Source of the DNA: Phenylobacterium deserti
GTDB lineage: Bacteria; Pseudomonadota; Alphaproteobacteria; Caulobacterales; Caulobacteraceae
Assembly: GCA_943332615.1 (NCBI GenBank)
Contig: CALQQB010000008.1
Location: 28,213-92,212, forward strand
Reading direction: 5' to 3'
Length of the DNA stretch: 64,000 bases
Part shown: one piece after another, positions 9,356-18,799 of the stretch
Layout of the letters: each line of letters opens with the position of its first letter
How positions within the stretch are numbered: the stretch's first letter is position 1
Made by a program: the position numbers and the translations under genes
Notes under the pieces: generated by a model
What the model was told of the DNA's origin: nothing
The model's database searches: none
The model's input: only the letters and a program-made list of their open reading frames with translations

Positions 9356-9718
9356 CTATCTGACGCTGAAGTTGAACACGCCTTCGGACTTGTGGCCGTC
9401 CGCCGACAGCACGTGCCACTTCACCAGGTAGGCGCCCGGCGCGAGAGGGGCCTTGGGCGTGGCTTCGATGGCGACGCCGGCGGCCTTGGAGGTGACCGGC
9501 ACCGGTACGCCCACGGCTGTGGTCAGGTCCGCGGCGGAGAATTTTGGCTCAAGCTTCTCGTTGAACTGCAGGTGCAGCGCCTTGGGTGCGGCCACGGCGG
9601 CATTGGCGGCCGGCGTGCTGGCAACGAGATGGGCATGGGCCTGCGCCTGAGCCGCCAACAGCAGGGCAGGAACGGCGGCGGCGGTGGCCAACGCGCGGCC
9701 AGAGGTCATGACGGTCAT
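9356..9718 (-). CDS. copC: Periplasmic copper-binding protein CopC
   Basis: 120 residues from the ATG at 9718, chosen over upstream in-frame Met codons because GGAG stands six bases before it. A signal peptide ends at AQAHA, leaving a mature N-terminal His as CopC proteins have (AHAHLVASTPAANAAV), which is a Cu(II) ligand. The distal motif WHVLSADGHKSEGVFNFSV carries the other conserved His residues. There is no Met-rich Cu(I) loop, so it belongs to the Cu(II)-only type. It is between copB and copD in the same operon. Confidence 0.93.
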   Translation of the reverse strand: MTVMTSGRALATAAAVPALLLAAQAQAHAHLVASTPAANAAVAAPKALHLQFNEKLEPKFSAADLTTAVGVPVPVTSKAAGVAIEATPKAPLAPGAYLVKWHVLSADGHKSEGVFNFSVR

Positions 9719-9788
9719 TGGAATCTCCATGGGGTCAACTCTAGGAGCGCGCGACGGGCTGTGCATGCAAGGGGTGCGAGGCCACGAG

Positions 9789-10790
9789 CTAAAACCAAGC
9801 CCGCAGACCTAACACGATCCGAGTGCTCCGCACGTCCTCGCCGGCGGCGCGGGCGACGTCCGCCGCATCGCCGATCTTGTGGTTCCAGTTTCCGCCGACA
9901 TAGGGCGCGAACTCCGGTGTGAGCGCGTAGCGCAGGCGAAGGCCCAACTCCAGGTCCGAGGGGCCGGCCCCGACGCCGATCGATGCATCGTCCTGGGCGG
10001 CGAGGTTCGCTTCCGCGCGGGGTTCCAGGATCAGCCGTTGGGTCAGACGCAGATCGTAGGATCCCTCGAGCCGTGCGGTCAGATCGCCTTTGTCTGACAG
10101 AAAGACACGGCCCTCGACATCGAACCAGTTGGGCGCAAGGCCTTCGACGCCTAAGACCGCATAGGTTCGCCGTGGCCGGGGCTGAAAGTCCTGCCGCGCG
10201 CCCGCCTCAAGGTTGAAGTAGGGCCCCACGGCGCGGGAATAGAGGGCCTGAACCTCGGCCTCTTCCAGGCGGCCTGAAGCACCATCCCCTTCGGATTTCA
10301 ACACGATGCGGTGGATGTCGTCGCCCCAGGAGGCGCGACCATCCCAGCCATATCCGTCGCCCTTGCCGCCGGGGCGGTATTCCGCGCGGTCGAACATCAC
10401 CTTGGACCAAGCCATGTTCCCGTGTTCGTCGTAGAGCGCAGCGCGGGCGGCGGCCATGGCAGCCTGGGGGAACATGCGATCGGCCGCGTAATCCGTCGGC
10501 GCCGGGGGCGCTGGCTCGCCCGCCACAGCAGCCTGACCGCCCATGTTGTGTCCCGCGTGCGGATCAGCGGCCTGCGCAGCCGAGGGCATGATGTGTCCGG
10601 CATGTGGATCGGCCGGCGCTGGAGGCATCACATGTCCGGCGTGCGGGTCGGGTGATGCGGGCGCCATCACGTGTCCCGCGTGGGGATCGACGAGGGCTGG
10701 CATCGTATGGGCTGCATGAGGGTCCGGCGCCTGCGCGCGTGCGGGTGCGGCCAGGAGAATGGCGCCAAGGGCGATGAGGGCGCGCCGCAT
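9789..10790 (-). CDS. copB: Outer-membrane copper resistance protein CopB with Met/His repeats
   Basis: 333 residues with a signal peptide (RRALIALGAILLAAPARAQA). The region from about residue 22 to 80 has five imperfect units of the form DPHA(A/G)H-x-M (for example DPHAGHVM, DPHAGHIM, DPHAGHNM), which are probable Cu(I)/Cu(II) ligands. The rest is the CopB beta-barrel, including WDGRASWGDDIHRIVLKSEG and a C-terminal LGLRAWF with the terminal aromatic residue typical of outer-membrane barrels. Its ATG overlaps the copA stop in a TGATG, so translation is coupled. It probably sequesters copper at the outer membrane. Confidence 0.93.
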   Translation of the reverse strand: MRRALIALGAILLAAPARAQAPDPHAAHTMPALVDPHAGHVMAPASPDPHAGHVMPPAPADPHAGHIMPSAAQAADPHAGHNMGGQAAVAGEPAPPAPTDYAADRMFPQAAMAAARAALYDEHGNMAWSKVMFDRAEYRPGGKGDGYGWDGRASWGDDIHRIVLKSEGDGASGRLEEAEVQALYSRAVGPYFNLEAGARQDFQPRPRRTYAVLGVEGLAPNWFDVEGRVFLSDKGDLTARLEGSYDLRLTQRLILEPRAEANLAAQDDASIGVGAGPSDLELGLRLRYALTPEFAPYVGGNWNHKIGDAADVARAAGEDVRSTRIVLGLRAWF

Positions 10791-12508
10791 CACGCTGCGG
10801 TCCCGTCGAGCGGTCGCACGGTCACGACCTTGAACATGCCGGCATGCATGTGCAGCAGCATGTGACAGCGGAAGGCCCAGTCGCCGGGGGCGTCGGCCGT
10901 CAGGTCGAACGTGACCTTGCCGCCCGGCATGACGTTGACCCTGTGCTTGCGCGGATGCTGACCTGGGTGGCCGTTCACCAGCTCGATGAAGTGACCGTGT
11001 AGGTGGATCGGGAGGTTCATCATGCTGTCGTTGACGAGGGTCACCCGCACCCGCTCGTCGCGCCGGAAGGGTATGGGTTTGACGACCTCGCTGAACGTCT
11101 CGCCATCGAAGGCCCACATGAACCGCTCCATGTTGCCGGTCAGATGGATCTCAAGGCTGCGCGAGGGCGGCCGGGTATCAGGCCTGGGGGTGAGAGCCAC
11201 GAGATCGGCATAGACCAGCACCTTGCCCGGCGCCTTTCCCAAGCCCGTGCCGCGATCAGCCGTCCTGTCCACCGCCATCGGGGAGATCATCTGGACTCCC
11301 GGGCCCAGCTTGACGCTGGGCGCCGTCTTTCCGTTCCGCATTGCCATGCTGTGCCCGCCGCGCATGTCCATCCCGGCCATGTCGCCCATGTCCATGCCAA
11401 TAGCGCGCATGGTGAGCACCGGGCGTTCGCGCGGCGTTGGGGCCTCCGCGACGAGACCCGGGCGCGGCGCCAGTGTCGCGTGGGCCATGCCTGAGCTGTC
11501 AGCGGCCTCTGCGACCAGCGTGTAGGCGCGATCCTCGCTCGGGGTGACGATGATGTCATAGGTCTCGGCGTTGGCGATCTGGAACTCGTCCACCTCCACC
11601 GGCCGGACATCCTGGCCGTCGACCTGCACCACGGTCAGCTTCAGGCCGGGGACTCGCACGTTGAAGATCGTCATCGCTGCGGCGTTGATGATGCGGAGGC
11701 GGACGCGCTCCCCGGGCTTGAACAGACCCGTCCAGTTCTCGGCCGGGCCATGGCCGTTCACCAGGTAGGCGTACGTCGAGCCGGTTACATCGAGGATATC
11801 GGTGGGGTCCATCCGCATGGTGCCCCATTCTACCCGTTCGGCCAGGGTCTGATCCCTGCCGGCCAGTAGGCCCTCGACGGTCTGCTTCCGCCGATTGAAG
11901 TAGCCGGTCTGCTGCTTCAGCTTCTGCATCATGAGGTGGGGGTGCATGAAGCTGTAGTCGGACAACACCACCACGTGCTCGCGATCGTAGGGTGCGGGCT
12001 CGGCGGCGGCCGGGTCGATCACGATCCGAGCATAGTGGCCCATCATCTCTTGGAGACCGGAGTGGCTATGGCACCAGTAGGTCCCGGCCTGGCGCACGGG
12101 GAACTCGTAAACATAGGACTGGCCAGGCTTGATGCCGGGAAAGCTCAGGCCCGGAACCCCATCCATCTGGAAGGGCACCAGCAGGCCGTGCCAGTGGATG
12201 GAGGTGTCTTCGGCAAGCTGGTTGGTGACAGCGATCCGGACGTTCTGACCTTCCTTCAGTCGCAGCAGAGGGCCGGCGATGGAGCCGTTCATCCCCACCG
12301 CATGGCCGGCGCGGCCGCCGATGCGCAGCGGCGCATGGCCGACGGTGATCGCGATATCCTCGCCGCTGAGGGTGGGGGCTCCGGAGAGGCCGGGGGGCTG
12401 GCTGTGCGCCCAGCCGGGCAGGAGGCCGCCGAGCGCTACGCCGCCGCCAAGGCCTGCCGCGGCCTTCAAGAGCCTTCGGCGGTCGATGGTGTGGGTCCTG
12501 GGGCGCAT
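10790..12508 (-). CDS. copA: Multicopper oxidase CopA (copper resistance)
   Basis: 572 residues. A Tat signal is present (DRRRLLKAAAGLGGG, cleavage near AHSQ). The copper ligands are complete: IHWHG and YWCHSHSG in the first cupredoxin domain, and HLHGHFIEL and FRCHMLLHMHAGM in the last, holding the type 1 and trinuclear sites. A Met-rich loop (MDMGDMAGMDMRGGHSMAM) before the third domain is typical of CopA/PcoA Cu(I) oxidases. It oxidises Cu(I) in the periplasm. It is first in the cop operon, with a divergent PepSY gene 59 bp away. Confidence 0.96.
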   Translation of the reverse strand: MRPRTHTIDRRRLLKAAAGLGGGVALGGLLPGWAHSQPPGLSGAPTLSGEDIAITVGHAPLRIGGRAGHAVGMNGSIAGPLLRLKEGQNVRIAVTNQLAEDTSIHWHGLLVPFQMDGVPGLSFPGIKPGQSYVYEFPVRQAGTYWCHSHSGLQEMMGHYARIVIDPAAAEPAPYDREHVVVLSDYSFMHPHLMMQKLKQQTGYFNRRKQTVEGLLAGRDQTLAERVEWGTMRMDPTDILDVTGSTYAYLVNGHGPAENWTGLFKPGERVRLRIINAAAMTIFNVRVPGLKLTVVQVDGQDVRPVEVDEFQIANAETYDIIVTPSEDRAYTLVAEAADSSGMAHATLAPRPGLVAEAPTPRERPVLTMRAIGMDMGDMAGMDMRGGHSMAMRNGKTAPSVKLGPGVQMISPMAVDRTADRGTGLGKAPGKVLVYADLVALTPRPDTRPPSRSLEIHLTGNMERFMWAFDGETFSEVVKPIPFRRDERVRVTLVNDSMMNLPIHLHGHFIELVNGHPGQHPRKHRVNVMPGGKVTFDLTADAPGDWAFRCHMLLHMHAGMFKVVTVRPLDGTAA

Positions 12509-12567
12509 GAATCGGCTGCTAACTGCTAGATGCGGCGGGAATTGGCGCGCCTGGCGCGCGGGGAGCT

Positions 12568-13299
12568 ATGGTGATGCTGAAGCTTTCGACCCAGATCCAT
12601 AAGTGGCTGGCCCTGATCGTCGGGCTGCAGGTTCTGGGCTGGGTGTTGGGCGGGCTGGTGATGACCGCCATCCCTATCGAACGCGTGCGCGGCGAACATC
12701 ATGTGGCGGCCTTCCAACGGCAGGTGCTGCCGGCGAGCGGCGTCCTGGACTATCGAGCCGCGGCGGCCGTGATGGGCGTCGAGGCTGTGGAGGCGACCCT
12801 CAAGACCACGTTGCGGGGCACGGTGTGGGTGCTGAAAGACGTCGATGGCGGCGTCCATACGGTCAATGCGGTCACCGGCGCTCACATGCAGCCGATGACT
12901 GAGGGCGAAGCCCGACAGTTGGCCGGAGCGCAGTACCAGGGGAAGGGCCAGCCCATCGCGGCGCGTTGGTTTTCGACCGCGCCGCAGGAAGCCGGCAAAC
13001 CCGGGCCGCTGTGGCGCATCGAATTCAGCGATGTCGAAAAGACCAGCTTCTACCTTTCGCCGGAGACCGGGGAGGTGGTCAGCCGGCGCTCCAATATCTG
13101 GCGGCTCTATGACCTGTTCTGGCGGATCCATATCCTGGACTTCAAGACGGGCGACAACTTCAACAACCCGCTGGTCATCGCGGCCGCCGCGCTGACCCTG
13201 CCGGTCGTGGTGACGGGCTTGATCCTGTTGTGGATCAGGCTCGGTCGGGATTGGCGGGCGGCCAGGGCGCGCGCCCGTGGAGCGCGCGCCGCGGGCTAG
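12568..13299 (+). CDS. PepSY-domain membrane protein
   Basis: 243 residues with a membrane helix near residues 12-35, a periplasmic middle with a PepSY-like unit ([20 protein letters not shown], then [20 protein letters not shown]), a second helix near 205-228 and an Arg-rich tail. PepSY-associated membrane proteins commonly sit beside copper or iron reductase and uptake genes. Here it is divergent from copA, so a shared copper-responsive control region of 59 bp is likely. GGGGAG just upstream supports the 12568 start. Its role in copper handling is inferred from context only. Confidence 0.85.
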   Translation: MVMLKLSTQIHKWLALIVGLQVLGWVLGGLVMTAIPIERVRGEHHVAAFQRQVLPASGVLDYRAAAAVMGVEAVEATLKTTLRGTVWVLKDVDGGVHTVNAVTGAHMQPMTEGEARQLAGAQYQGKGQPIAARWFSTAPQEAGKPGPLWRIEFSDVEKTSFYLSPETGEVVSRRSNIWRLYDLFWRIHILDFKTGDNFNNPLVIAAAALTLPVVVTGLILLWIRLGRDWRAARARARGARAAG

Positions 13300-13460
13300 G
13301 TGTGTGGTCCCAGATTCTGATGGTGCATCATTGATCCAGAGTCGCCAGGAGGCGGATGCCCTATGGGAAGTGTTCTTCACGGCAGCGCCTGCACGACGCC
13401 GCGTATTCGAGCCGAGCTCCAAGCGTCGCAAGAGAGTAGCCGGGCCCTTGCCCGAACCCG

Positions 13461-14333
13461 GAGTTGGCCGACATGACGCGGCGGTTCTGAGTGGGCTGAC
13501 GCTGGACTTGCCGGTGGTTGTCCTGGAAATGGGCAGCCATCTGACCGGGCTGACCATGCGGATCCGCGGCCAGACCTCGGCCTGGATCCAGTTCGCGCTC
13601 GCGACGCCCGTGGTGGTGTGGGCCGGCTGGCCGTTCTTCGAGCGCGGCGCGCGTTCGCTGGTCACCCGCAGCCTTAACATGTTCACGCCCATCGCCATGG
13701 GTGTGGGGCTGCAGCGTGGTCACTACCCTGGCTCCGCAGGTCTTTCCACCGGCGTTCCGCAAGATGGCCGGCTCGCCGCGATCTTCGCGATCGCCGATCC
13801 AATCAAACCCACGACGGCCGAGGCGGTGCGGGCCCTGCAAGCCGAGGGCGTGCGGCTGGTGATGATGACCAGTGACAACAGCACCACGGCCCTGGCGGTC
13901 GCACGGCGCTTGGGCATCGACGACGTGGAAGCCGAGGTGCTGCCGCAGGACAAGGCCGCTGTGGTCGAAAAGCGGCGCCGCGAAGGCCACCGGGTCGCCA
14001 TGGCCGGCGATGGTGTCAATGACGCGCCAGCGCTGGCTGCTGCGGATGTCTGCGTGGCGATGGGCGCGGGCGCAGATGTGGCGATCGAGACCGCCGGTGT
14101 GACCTTGCTCAGGGGCGACCTGCAGGGCCTGGTCAAGGCGAGACGGCTATCGCGGGCGCGCGATGCGCCATATCCGGGTGAACCGGATCTTCGCCGTCGC
14201 CTACAACGCCGCCGGCGTTTTCTCTCCGGTGTTTGGCCTGCTGCTTTCGCCGCAGATCGCGGCGGCGACCATGGCGCGCTCGTCGGTCAGCGTCATTGGC
14301 AACGCCCTGCGGCTGCGGAGCGTGCGCCTTTAG
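13461..14333 (+). pseudogene. Remnant of a copper-translocating P1B-type ATPase
   Basis: The pieces match CopA-type ATPases but in three frames. ELADMTRRF at 13461 is followed by a frame change into [16 protein letters not shown] and the membrane part [19 protein letters not shown]...[13 protein letters not shown]. Another shift near 13700 gives [20 protein letters not shown] large deletion then joins to the hinge domain [17 protein letters not shown]...[16 protein letters not shown] further shift near 14160 gives [18 protein letters not shown] and [16 protein letters not shown] to the TAG at 14331. The CPC metal site, TGES loop and DKTGT phosphorylation site are all absent. Bases 13300-13460 hold only degenerate N-terminal traces. 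Confidence 0.92.
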
Positions 14334-14347
14334 CCAAGGGGCCCCTT

Positions 14348-15400
14348 TCAGTTTCCGCTTTCGTCCTCAATGGCGCCGCGATTGCCGTCCTTCTCACGGC
14401 CGTGCCTTTCCTCTTCGCGCGCCCCGGCCAGGATGCCGCGCATGGCGTAGTTCCCCTCGTGGCAGGCGTATTCGTAGATCTGGTCCTTGGTGAGATTCAG
14501 GGCCTCTTCGCCCTTCACCGGGACGGTGTAGGCGGCCGGGTCGATCACCTCGAACCTGTAGTCGATCTGCTGGGCCGAGATGCGGGTGAAGTGCTCGATC
14601 ACCGTCTGGCCGGCGGTGGCGCCGCGGAAGACGTTGTCGGGGCGGAAGTTGGTGGTCTCGACGACCAGGGTGTCGCCCTCCCAGCGGCCGATGCTGTCGC
14701 CCATCCAGCTCTTCACCGAAGGCGGGAGATGGGCACCGACCAGGCGGACGATACGGGCGTCGTGAACCATCTCGGTGACGATCACGACCGCCTGGCCGGT
14801 CTGCTGGATCTGGTAGTGGTTGTTGTAGAGCACCGGCAGCAGGGGTGGGCCGGAACTGCCGCCGAAGCCGACCAGGCAGCGTTCGCCGACGCCGCGCCGT
14901 TCGGGCCCGTCGAAGTTGCCGACCCGGGCGTTGCCGAAGTCGGCACGCTGGCGTGCCGCGGCCTCAGGCTTGATTGGCAGCCGGCCGTTCCGGGGCTCGG
15001 TGAGGATCGAAGTCCTGATCTCCTGACCGATTCGGACCAGCCGGGTGCCGGGGTCGGTCCAGAAGGCGTTGTAGCCGCAGGCTGCGCCCTGGGCGCCGCT
15101 CTGGCATTCGGGCAGGTCGTCGACTTTCTTGGTCTGGTCGGTGTCGGCGCGCAGCGCGGCGTTGCGCTTGTCGCTGGCGCCCTCAATGGCCCTGGCCTCT
15201 TCAGGCGTCATCACCAGCCGGTCGCCGAACCTCGGGTCCCGCTCCAGCCGGGTGATGGTGGCGTTGCTCCACACGCCCGAGAAGTCCGGCTGGCCGAAAG
15301 CGTTACGCGGCGCCTTGTAGGGTGCCTCCTTGTCGCCGGGGACCGCGGCGAGCCCCGACGAGGCCACCAGCGCGAGCACCAGCGCGAGCACGGCCCTCAT
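14348..15400 (-). CDS. Secreted uncharacterised protein, tandem paralogue 4 of 4
   Basis: 350 residues with a signal peptide ([15 protein letters not shown]). It shares all family blocks with its three upstream neighbours: [20 protein letters not shown] near the N-terminus, [12 protein letters not shown] with a conserved Cys, [44 protein letters not shown], and the C-terminal [20 protein letters not shown]. The conserved Cys in ERC, ACHEG and CGYN suggest structural disulfides. Its ATG overlaps the previous stop as TGATG, so it is translationally coupled and last in the array. The family is widespread in environmental Proteobacteria and Acidobacteria as hypothetical proteins, and no activity is known to me. 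Confidence 0.85.
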   Translation of the reverse strand: MRAVLALVLALVASSGLAAVPGDKEAPYKAPRNAFGQPDFSGVWSNATITRLERDPRFGDRLVMTPEEARAIEGASDKRNAALRADTDQTKKVDDLPECQSGAQGAACGYNAFWTDPGTRLVRIGQEIRTSILTEPRNGRLPIKPEAAARQRADFGNARVGNFDGPERRGVGERCLVGFGGSSGPPLLPVLYNNHYQIQQTGQAVVIVTEMVHDARIVRLVGAHLPPSVKSWMGDSIGRWEGDTLVVETTNFRPDNVFRGATAGQTVIEHFTRISAQQIDYRFEVIDPAAYTVPVKGEEALNLTKDQIYEYACHEGNYAMRGILAGAREEERHGREKDGNRGAIEDESGN

Positions 15401-16464
15401 CAGTTCGAGCCCTCCTCGCGGGCGCCCCCGCCTGTGATCGGTTTGCCGGCCTTTTCAGCCTCACGCGCGCCGGCCAGGATGCCTTCCATGGCGTAGTTCC
15501 CCTCGTGGCAGGCGTATTCGTAGAGTTGGCCCTTGGTGGCGTTGAAGGCCACCTCGCCGCTGAACGGCTCGATGTAGGTGGACGGGTCATCGACCGTGAA
15601 GCGGTACTTGATCTTGTTCGGCCCGATCCGGGTCAGCCACTCGGTGACCTTCTGGTTCGGCGAGCCGCCACGCAAGCCCTGTTCGGGGCGCATGTTGATG
15701 GTCTCGATGACCAGGGTGTCGCCGTCCCAGCGGCCGATGGAATCGCCCATCCAGGTCTTCAGGTTGTTGGGGTCGTGCCTAGTGTTCAGGCGGATGATCC
15801 GGGTGTCGTGGACCATCTCGACCTCGATCACCACGGCGTCCTTAGTCTGGGTGATCGCATAGGTGTTGTTATACATCAGCGGCAGCATCGGCGGCCCGGC
15901 CGAGGAACCGAACGATAGCAGGCAGCGCTCGCCCAGGGCGCGCTGTTCGGGACCGTCGTAGGCTCCGCCCGGCGGGCGGCCGCGGCGGCGGTCCATGGCG
16001 GCCTTCGCCATCGGCGGGAACTGGCCATTTTTCGGTTCGACGAGGATCGAGGCCCGTTTCTCGCCGTTGAAGTCGATGACGTTGGTGCCCGGATCCTTCC
16101 AGCCCTGGTTATAGCCGCAGTTGAAGCCGGAGATGCCGTCCGCCCCGCAATCGGCGTTCTTCAGGTCGCCAACCTTGAGGGTGGGGTCGGTGGGCAGGTC
16201 GGCTCGCCTAACCTGGTCGGCGGTGGCCTGCTCCAGGCCGCGCGCCTCGTCCGGTGTCAGCACGTTGCGCTCGCCGAACTGGGACGGCCGGGTCATCGGC
16301 GTGATGGTGGCGTTGGTCCAGGTGCCTTGCAGGTCGGGTTGGCCCAGCGGCGTACGCGGGGCCTTCCAGGCGGCCTTGGCCGGGGCGGTCGCGGCGAAGG
16401 CCAGCGTCGGGATGGCGGCAGTCGCGCTGAGCGCCAGCGCCAGGGTGATCGAAAGGAGCTTCAT
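15400..16464 (-). CDS. Secreted uncharacterised protein, tandem paralogue 3 of 4
   Basis: 354 residues with a signal peptide ending near AFAA. Family blocks are [88 protein letters not shown] and [20 protein letters not shown]. It is the most divergent of the four, with a Gly/Arg-rich insertion ([12 protein letters not shown]) and a short [10 protein letters not shown] tail. It overlaps the upstream paralogue by four bases (ATGA) and the downstream one by TGATG, so the three are one translational unit. Function unknown. Confidence 0.85.
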   Translation of the reverse strand: MKLLSITLALALSATAAIPTLAFAATAPAKAAWKAPRTPLGQPDLQGTWTNATITPMTRPSQFGERNVLTPDEARGLEQATADQVRRADLPTDPTLKVGDLKNADCGADGISGFNCGYNQGWKDPGTNVIDFNGEKRASILVEPKNGQFPPMAKAAMDRRRGRPPGGAYDGPEQRALGERCLLSFGSSAGPPMLPLMYNNTYAITQTKDAVVIEVEMVHDTRIIRLNTRHDPNNLKTWMGDSIGRWDGDTLVIETINMRPEQGLRGGSPNQKVTEWLTRIGPNKIKYRFTVDDPSTYIEPFSGEVAFNATKGQLYEYACHEGNYAMEGILAGAREAEKAGKPITGGGAREEGSN

Positions 16465-17507
16465 TCCGCGCCCTCCTCACGGACTTCGCCGCGGTTGCCT
16501 TCCATTTCCTTGCCCCTCTTTTCTTCCTCGCGCGCTCCGGCCAGGATGCCGGGCAGCGCATAGTTGCCTTCGTGGCAGGCGTATTCGTAGACCATGTCCT
16601 TGGTGGCGTTGAAGGACTCCTCGCCCTTCACCGGCGCGTCGAACGCCGCAGGGTCTACCACCTCGAACTGGTAGTGAATTTGCTGAGGCGAAATGCGGGT
16701 GAAGCGTTCGACCACCTTCTGGTTCGCGGTGGCGCCGCGGAACGTCTGGTCACGCCGGAAATTGGTGGTTTCGACCACCAGCGTGTCGCCCTCCCAGCGG
16801 CCTATGCTGTCGCCCATCCACTCGCGCACGCTTGCAGGCTTGTGGGTGTCGTTCAGGCGGACGATGCGGGTATCGTGCACCATCTCCACCTGGATCATCA
16901 CCTCGCGGCCAGTCTGCAGGATCTGGTAGTGGTTGTTATAAAGCACCGGCAGCATCGGCGGACCCGAAGTCGAGCCGAATCCGACCAGGCAGCGCTCGCC
17001 TAGCGGTCGGCGCTCAGGGCCGTCGAAATTGCCCACGCGGGCGTTGCCCTGAGCGTTGCGGATGCGGGCCTGAGCGGCCGGGTTCAGCGGCAGCCGCCCG
17101 TTCTTCGGCTCCACGATGATCGAGGTGCGGGCCTCGGCGCCGATGCGGACCACCTTGGTGCCGGGATCGACCCAGAAGTTGTTGTAGCCGCAGGCCGGCC
17201 CCGTCTGGCCGCCACCGCAGGAGGGCAGCTCATCGACCTTGGTGCCGTCCTTGGTGGCCTCGTTGGCGCGCTGGACGCGGGTGGCGTTGCCGCTTTCCAG
17301 CTGCTTCGCCTCGGCCTCGGTCAGCACTTTGCGGTCGCCAAAGATGGGGTTGCGCTCCAGCGTGGTGATGGTGGCGTTGGTCCAGACCCCGGACAGGTCC
17401 GGTTGACCCCAGGCGTTGCGCTGCGCCTTCCAGGACTCGGCCGCCAGGGCAGGGCCGACGGCCAACACCGCCAAAGCCATAGCGAACGCGAGCGCTCGGA
17501 TCGTCAT
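16461..17507 (-). CDS. Secreted uncharacterised protein, tandem paralogue 2 of 4
   Basis: 348 residues with a signal peptide (LAFAMALAVLAVGPALAAES). Family blocks are [93 protein letters not shown] and [20 protein letters not shown]. It is closest to paralogue 4 by eye, notably in VVETTNFR and the FRGATA strings. Its stop overlaps the next start as ATGA. The 92-bp gap before it (17508-17599) separates it from paralogue 1 and may hold a second ribosome-entry region. Function unknown. Confidence 0.85.
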   Translation of the reverse strand: MTIRALAFAMALAVLAVGPALAAESWKAQRNAWGQPDLSGVWTNATITTLERNPIFGDRKVLTEAEAKQLESGNATRVQRANEATKDGTKVDELPSCGGGQTGPACGYNNFWVDPGTKVVRIGAEARTSIIVEPKNGRLPLNPAAQARIRNAQGNARVGNFDGPERRPLGERCLVGFGSTSGPPMLPVLYNNHYQILQTGREVMIQVEMVHDTRIVRLNDTHKPASVREWMGDSIGRWEGDTLVVETTNFRRDQTFRGATANQKVVERFTRISPQQIHYQFEVVDPAAFDAPVKGEESFNATKDMVYEYACHEGNYALPGILAGAREEEKRGKEMEGNRGEVREEGAE

Positions 17508-17599
17508 CGCTGGCCTCCCGAACCAAACCGGATCTTCGAGTCCGATCGCGTTGAGGATACGCCGGTTGCGACGGAGGGGAAGGGAGGAATTTCGCGGGC

Positions 17600-18703
17600 T
17601 TACTCGGCGCCCTCGTCCTTCACTTCGCCACGGTTCCCCTCAAGCTCCCGCCCGCGCTTCTCCTCGGCGCGGGCCCCCGCCAGGATGCCGGGCAGGGCGT
17701 AGTTGCCCTCGTGGCAGGCATATTCGTAGACAGGGCCCTTGGTGGCGTTGAGCGCCACTTCACCCTTGATCGGAGCGGTGAAGGCCGAGGGGTCGTTCAA
17801 CTCGAACTGGTAGAGTATCTGCTGCGGGCCGATACGGGTCAGGCGCTCGACGACTTTCCCGTCGGGGCCAGAGCCGCGGAACGACTGTTCGGGCCGCAGG
17901 TGTCCTGTCTCGACAACCAGGGTGTCCCCCTCCCAGTGGCCGATGCTGTCGCCCATCCACTGCTTGACCGAGGCGGGGATCGGCCTGCCGCCGAGGCGGA
18001 TGATGCGGGTGTCGTGCACCATCTCCACCTCGATCAGCACCTCATCCTTGGTTTGGATGATCTGATAGTTGTTGTTGTAGAGCAGCGGCAGCATCGGCGG
18101 CCCGGCCGAGGTGCCGAAGCTGAGGATGCAGCGCTCGCCCAGCGAGCGGCGCTCTGGCCCGTCGAAGTTGCCGACCCTGGCGTTGCCGAAACGGGCCTGC
18201 ATGCGGGCCTGAGCCTCCTTGGTCAGCGGCGGTAGGCGGCCGTTCTTCGGCTCCACCAGGATCGACGAGCGTGGCTGCCCGTTGACGCGGATGATGTGGG
18301 TGCCCGGGTCGATCCAGAAGCTGTTGTAGCCGCAGTCCACGCCGCGGAAGCCGCGCCCGCAATCCTCTGGCAGGTCGGTGACCTTGATCTTGGGATCGGT
18401 CGAGGCCTGGCCGGCGACCACAGTCTTGCGCTCGGTCCCCTCGATCCTTGCCACCTCTTCCTCGGTCAACACCAGCCGGTCGCCCAGCTTGGGGTCGCGT
18501 TCGAGGGTGGTGAGGGTGGCGTTAGTCCAGACGCCCTCCAGGCTGGGGTGGCCATCGACGGTCCGCGGCGTCTTCCAGCCCCTGGGCGCCACGACGCCCA
18601 TCGGATGGTTTGGTACGACGCCCTGGGCCTGGCCGTGTATCGCGAAGGTTGAAAGCGCTGTGGCGGCGCACAGCGCCAGGGCGGCGCGGGTCAGCTTGGA
18701 CAT
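17600..18703 (-). CDS. Secreted uncharacterised protein, tandem paralogue 1 of 4
   Basis: 367 residues from the ATG at 18703, preferred over an in-frame start 69 bases upstream because GGGAG precedes it and a normal signal peptide follows (LTRAALALCAATALSTFAIHG). Family blocks are [95 protein letters not shown] and [20 protein letters not shown]. It is the first gene of the array, so the operon promoter should lie in 18704-18799, where it is divergent in space from the retropepsin gene end. Function unknown. Confidence 0.85.
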   Translation of the reverse strand: MSKLTRAALALCAATALSTFAIHGQAQGVVPNHPMGVVAPRGWKTPRTVDGHPSLEGVWTNATLTTLERDPKLGDRLVLTEEEVARIEGTERKTVVAGQASTDPKIKVTDLPEDCGRGFRGVDCGYNSFWIDPGTHIIRVNGQPRSSILVEPKNGRLPPLTKEAQARMQARFGNARVGNFDGPERRSLGERCILSFGTSAGPPMLPLLYNNNYQIIQTKDEVLIEVEMVHDTRIIRLGGRPIPASVKQWMGDSIGHWEGDTLVVETGHLRPEQSFRGSGPDGKVVERLTRIGPQQILYQFELNDPSAFTAPIKGEVALNATKGPVYEYACHEGNYALPGILAGARAEEKRGRELEGNRGEVKDEGAE

Positions 18704-18799
18704 CGTCAGACTCCCGGTCCCGGTTCGAAGTCCGGGTACGGGGAGGCTAACGCCGGGGCGCGGCGCCGACAACCATGCGCGCGCCTTGTCATGAGTTTG

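Noticed and set aside
13277..15496. A 739-codon plus-strand open frame
   Set aside because: Its first part is the broken P1B ATPase and the rest is antisense to a secreted-family gene with clear homologous paralogues on the minus strand.
14348..18703. Assembly duplication as the source of the four paralogues
   Set aside because: The copies differ throughout in residues, signal peptides and lengths, so they are old duplicates.
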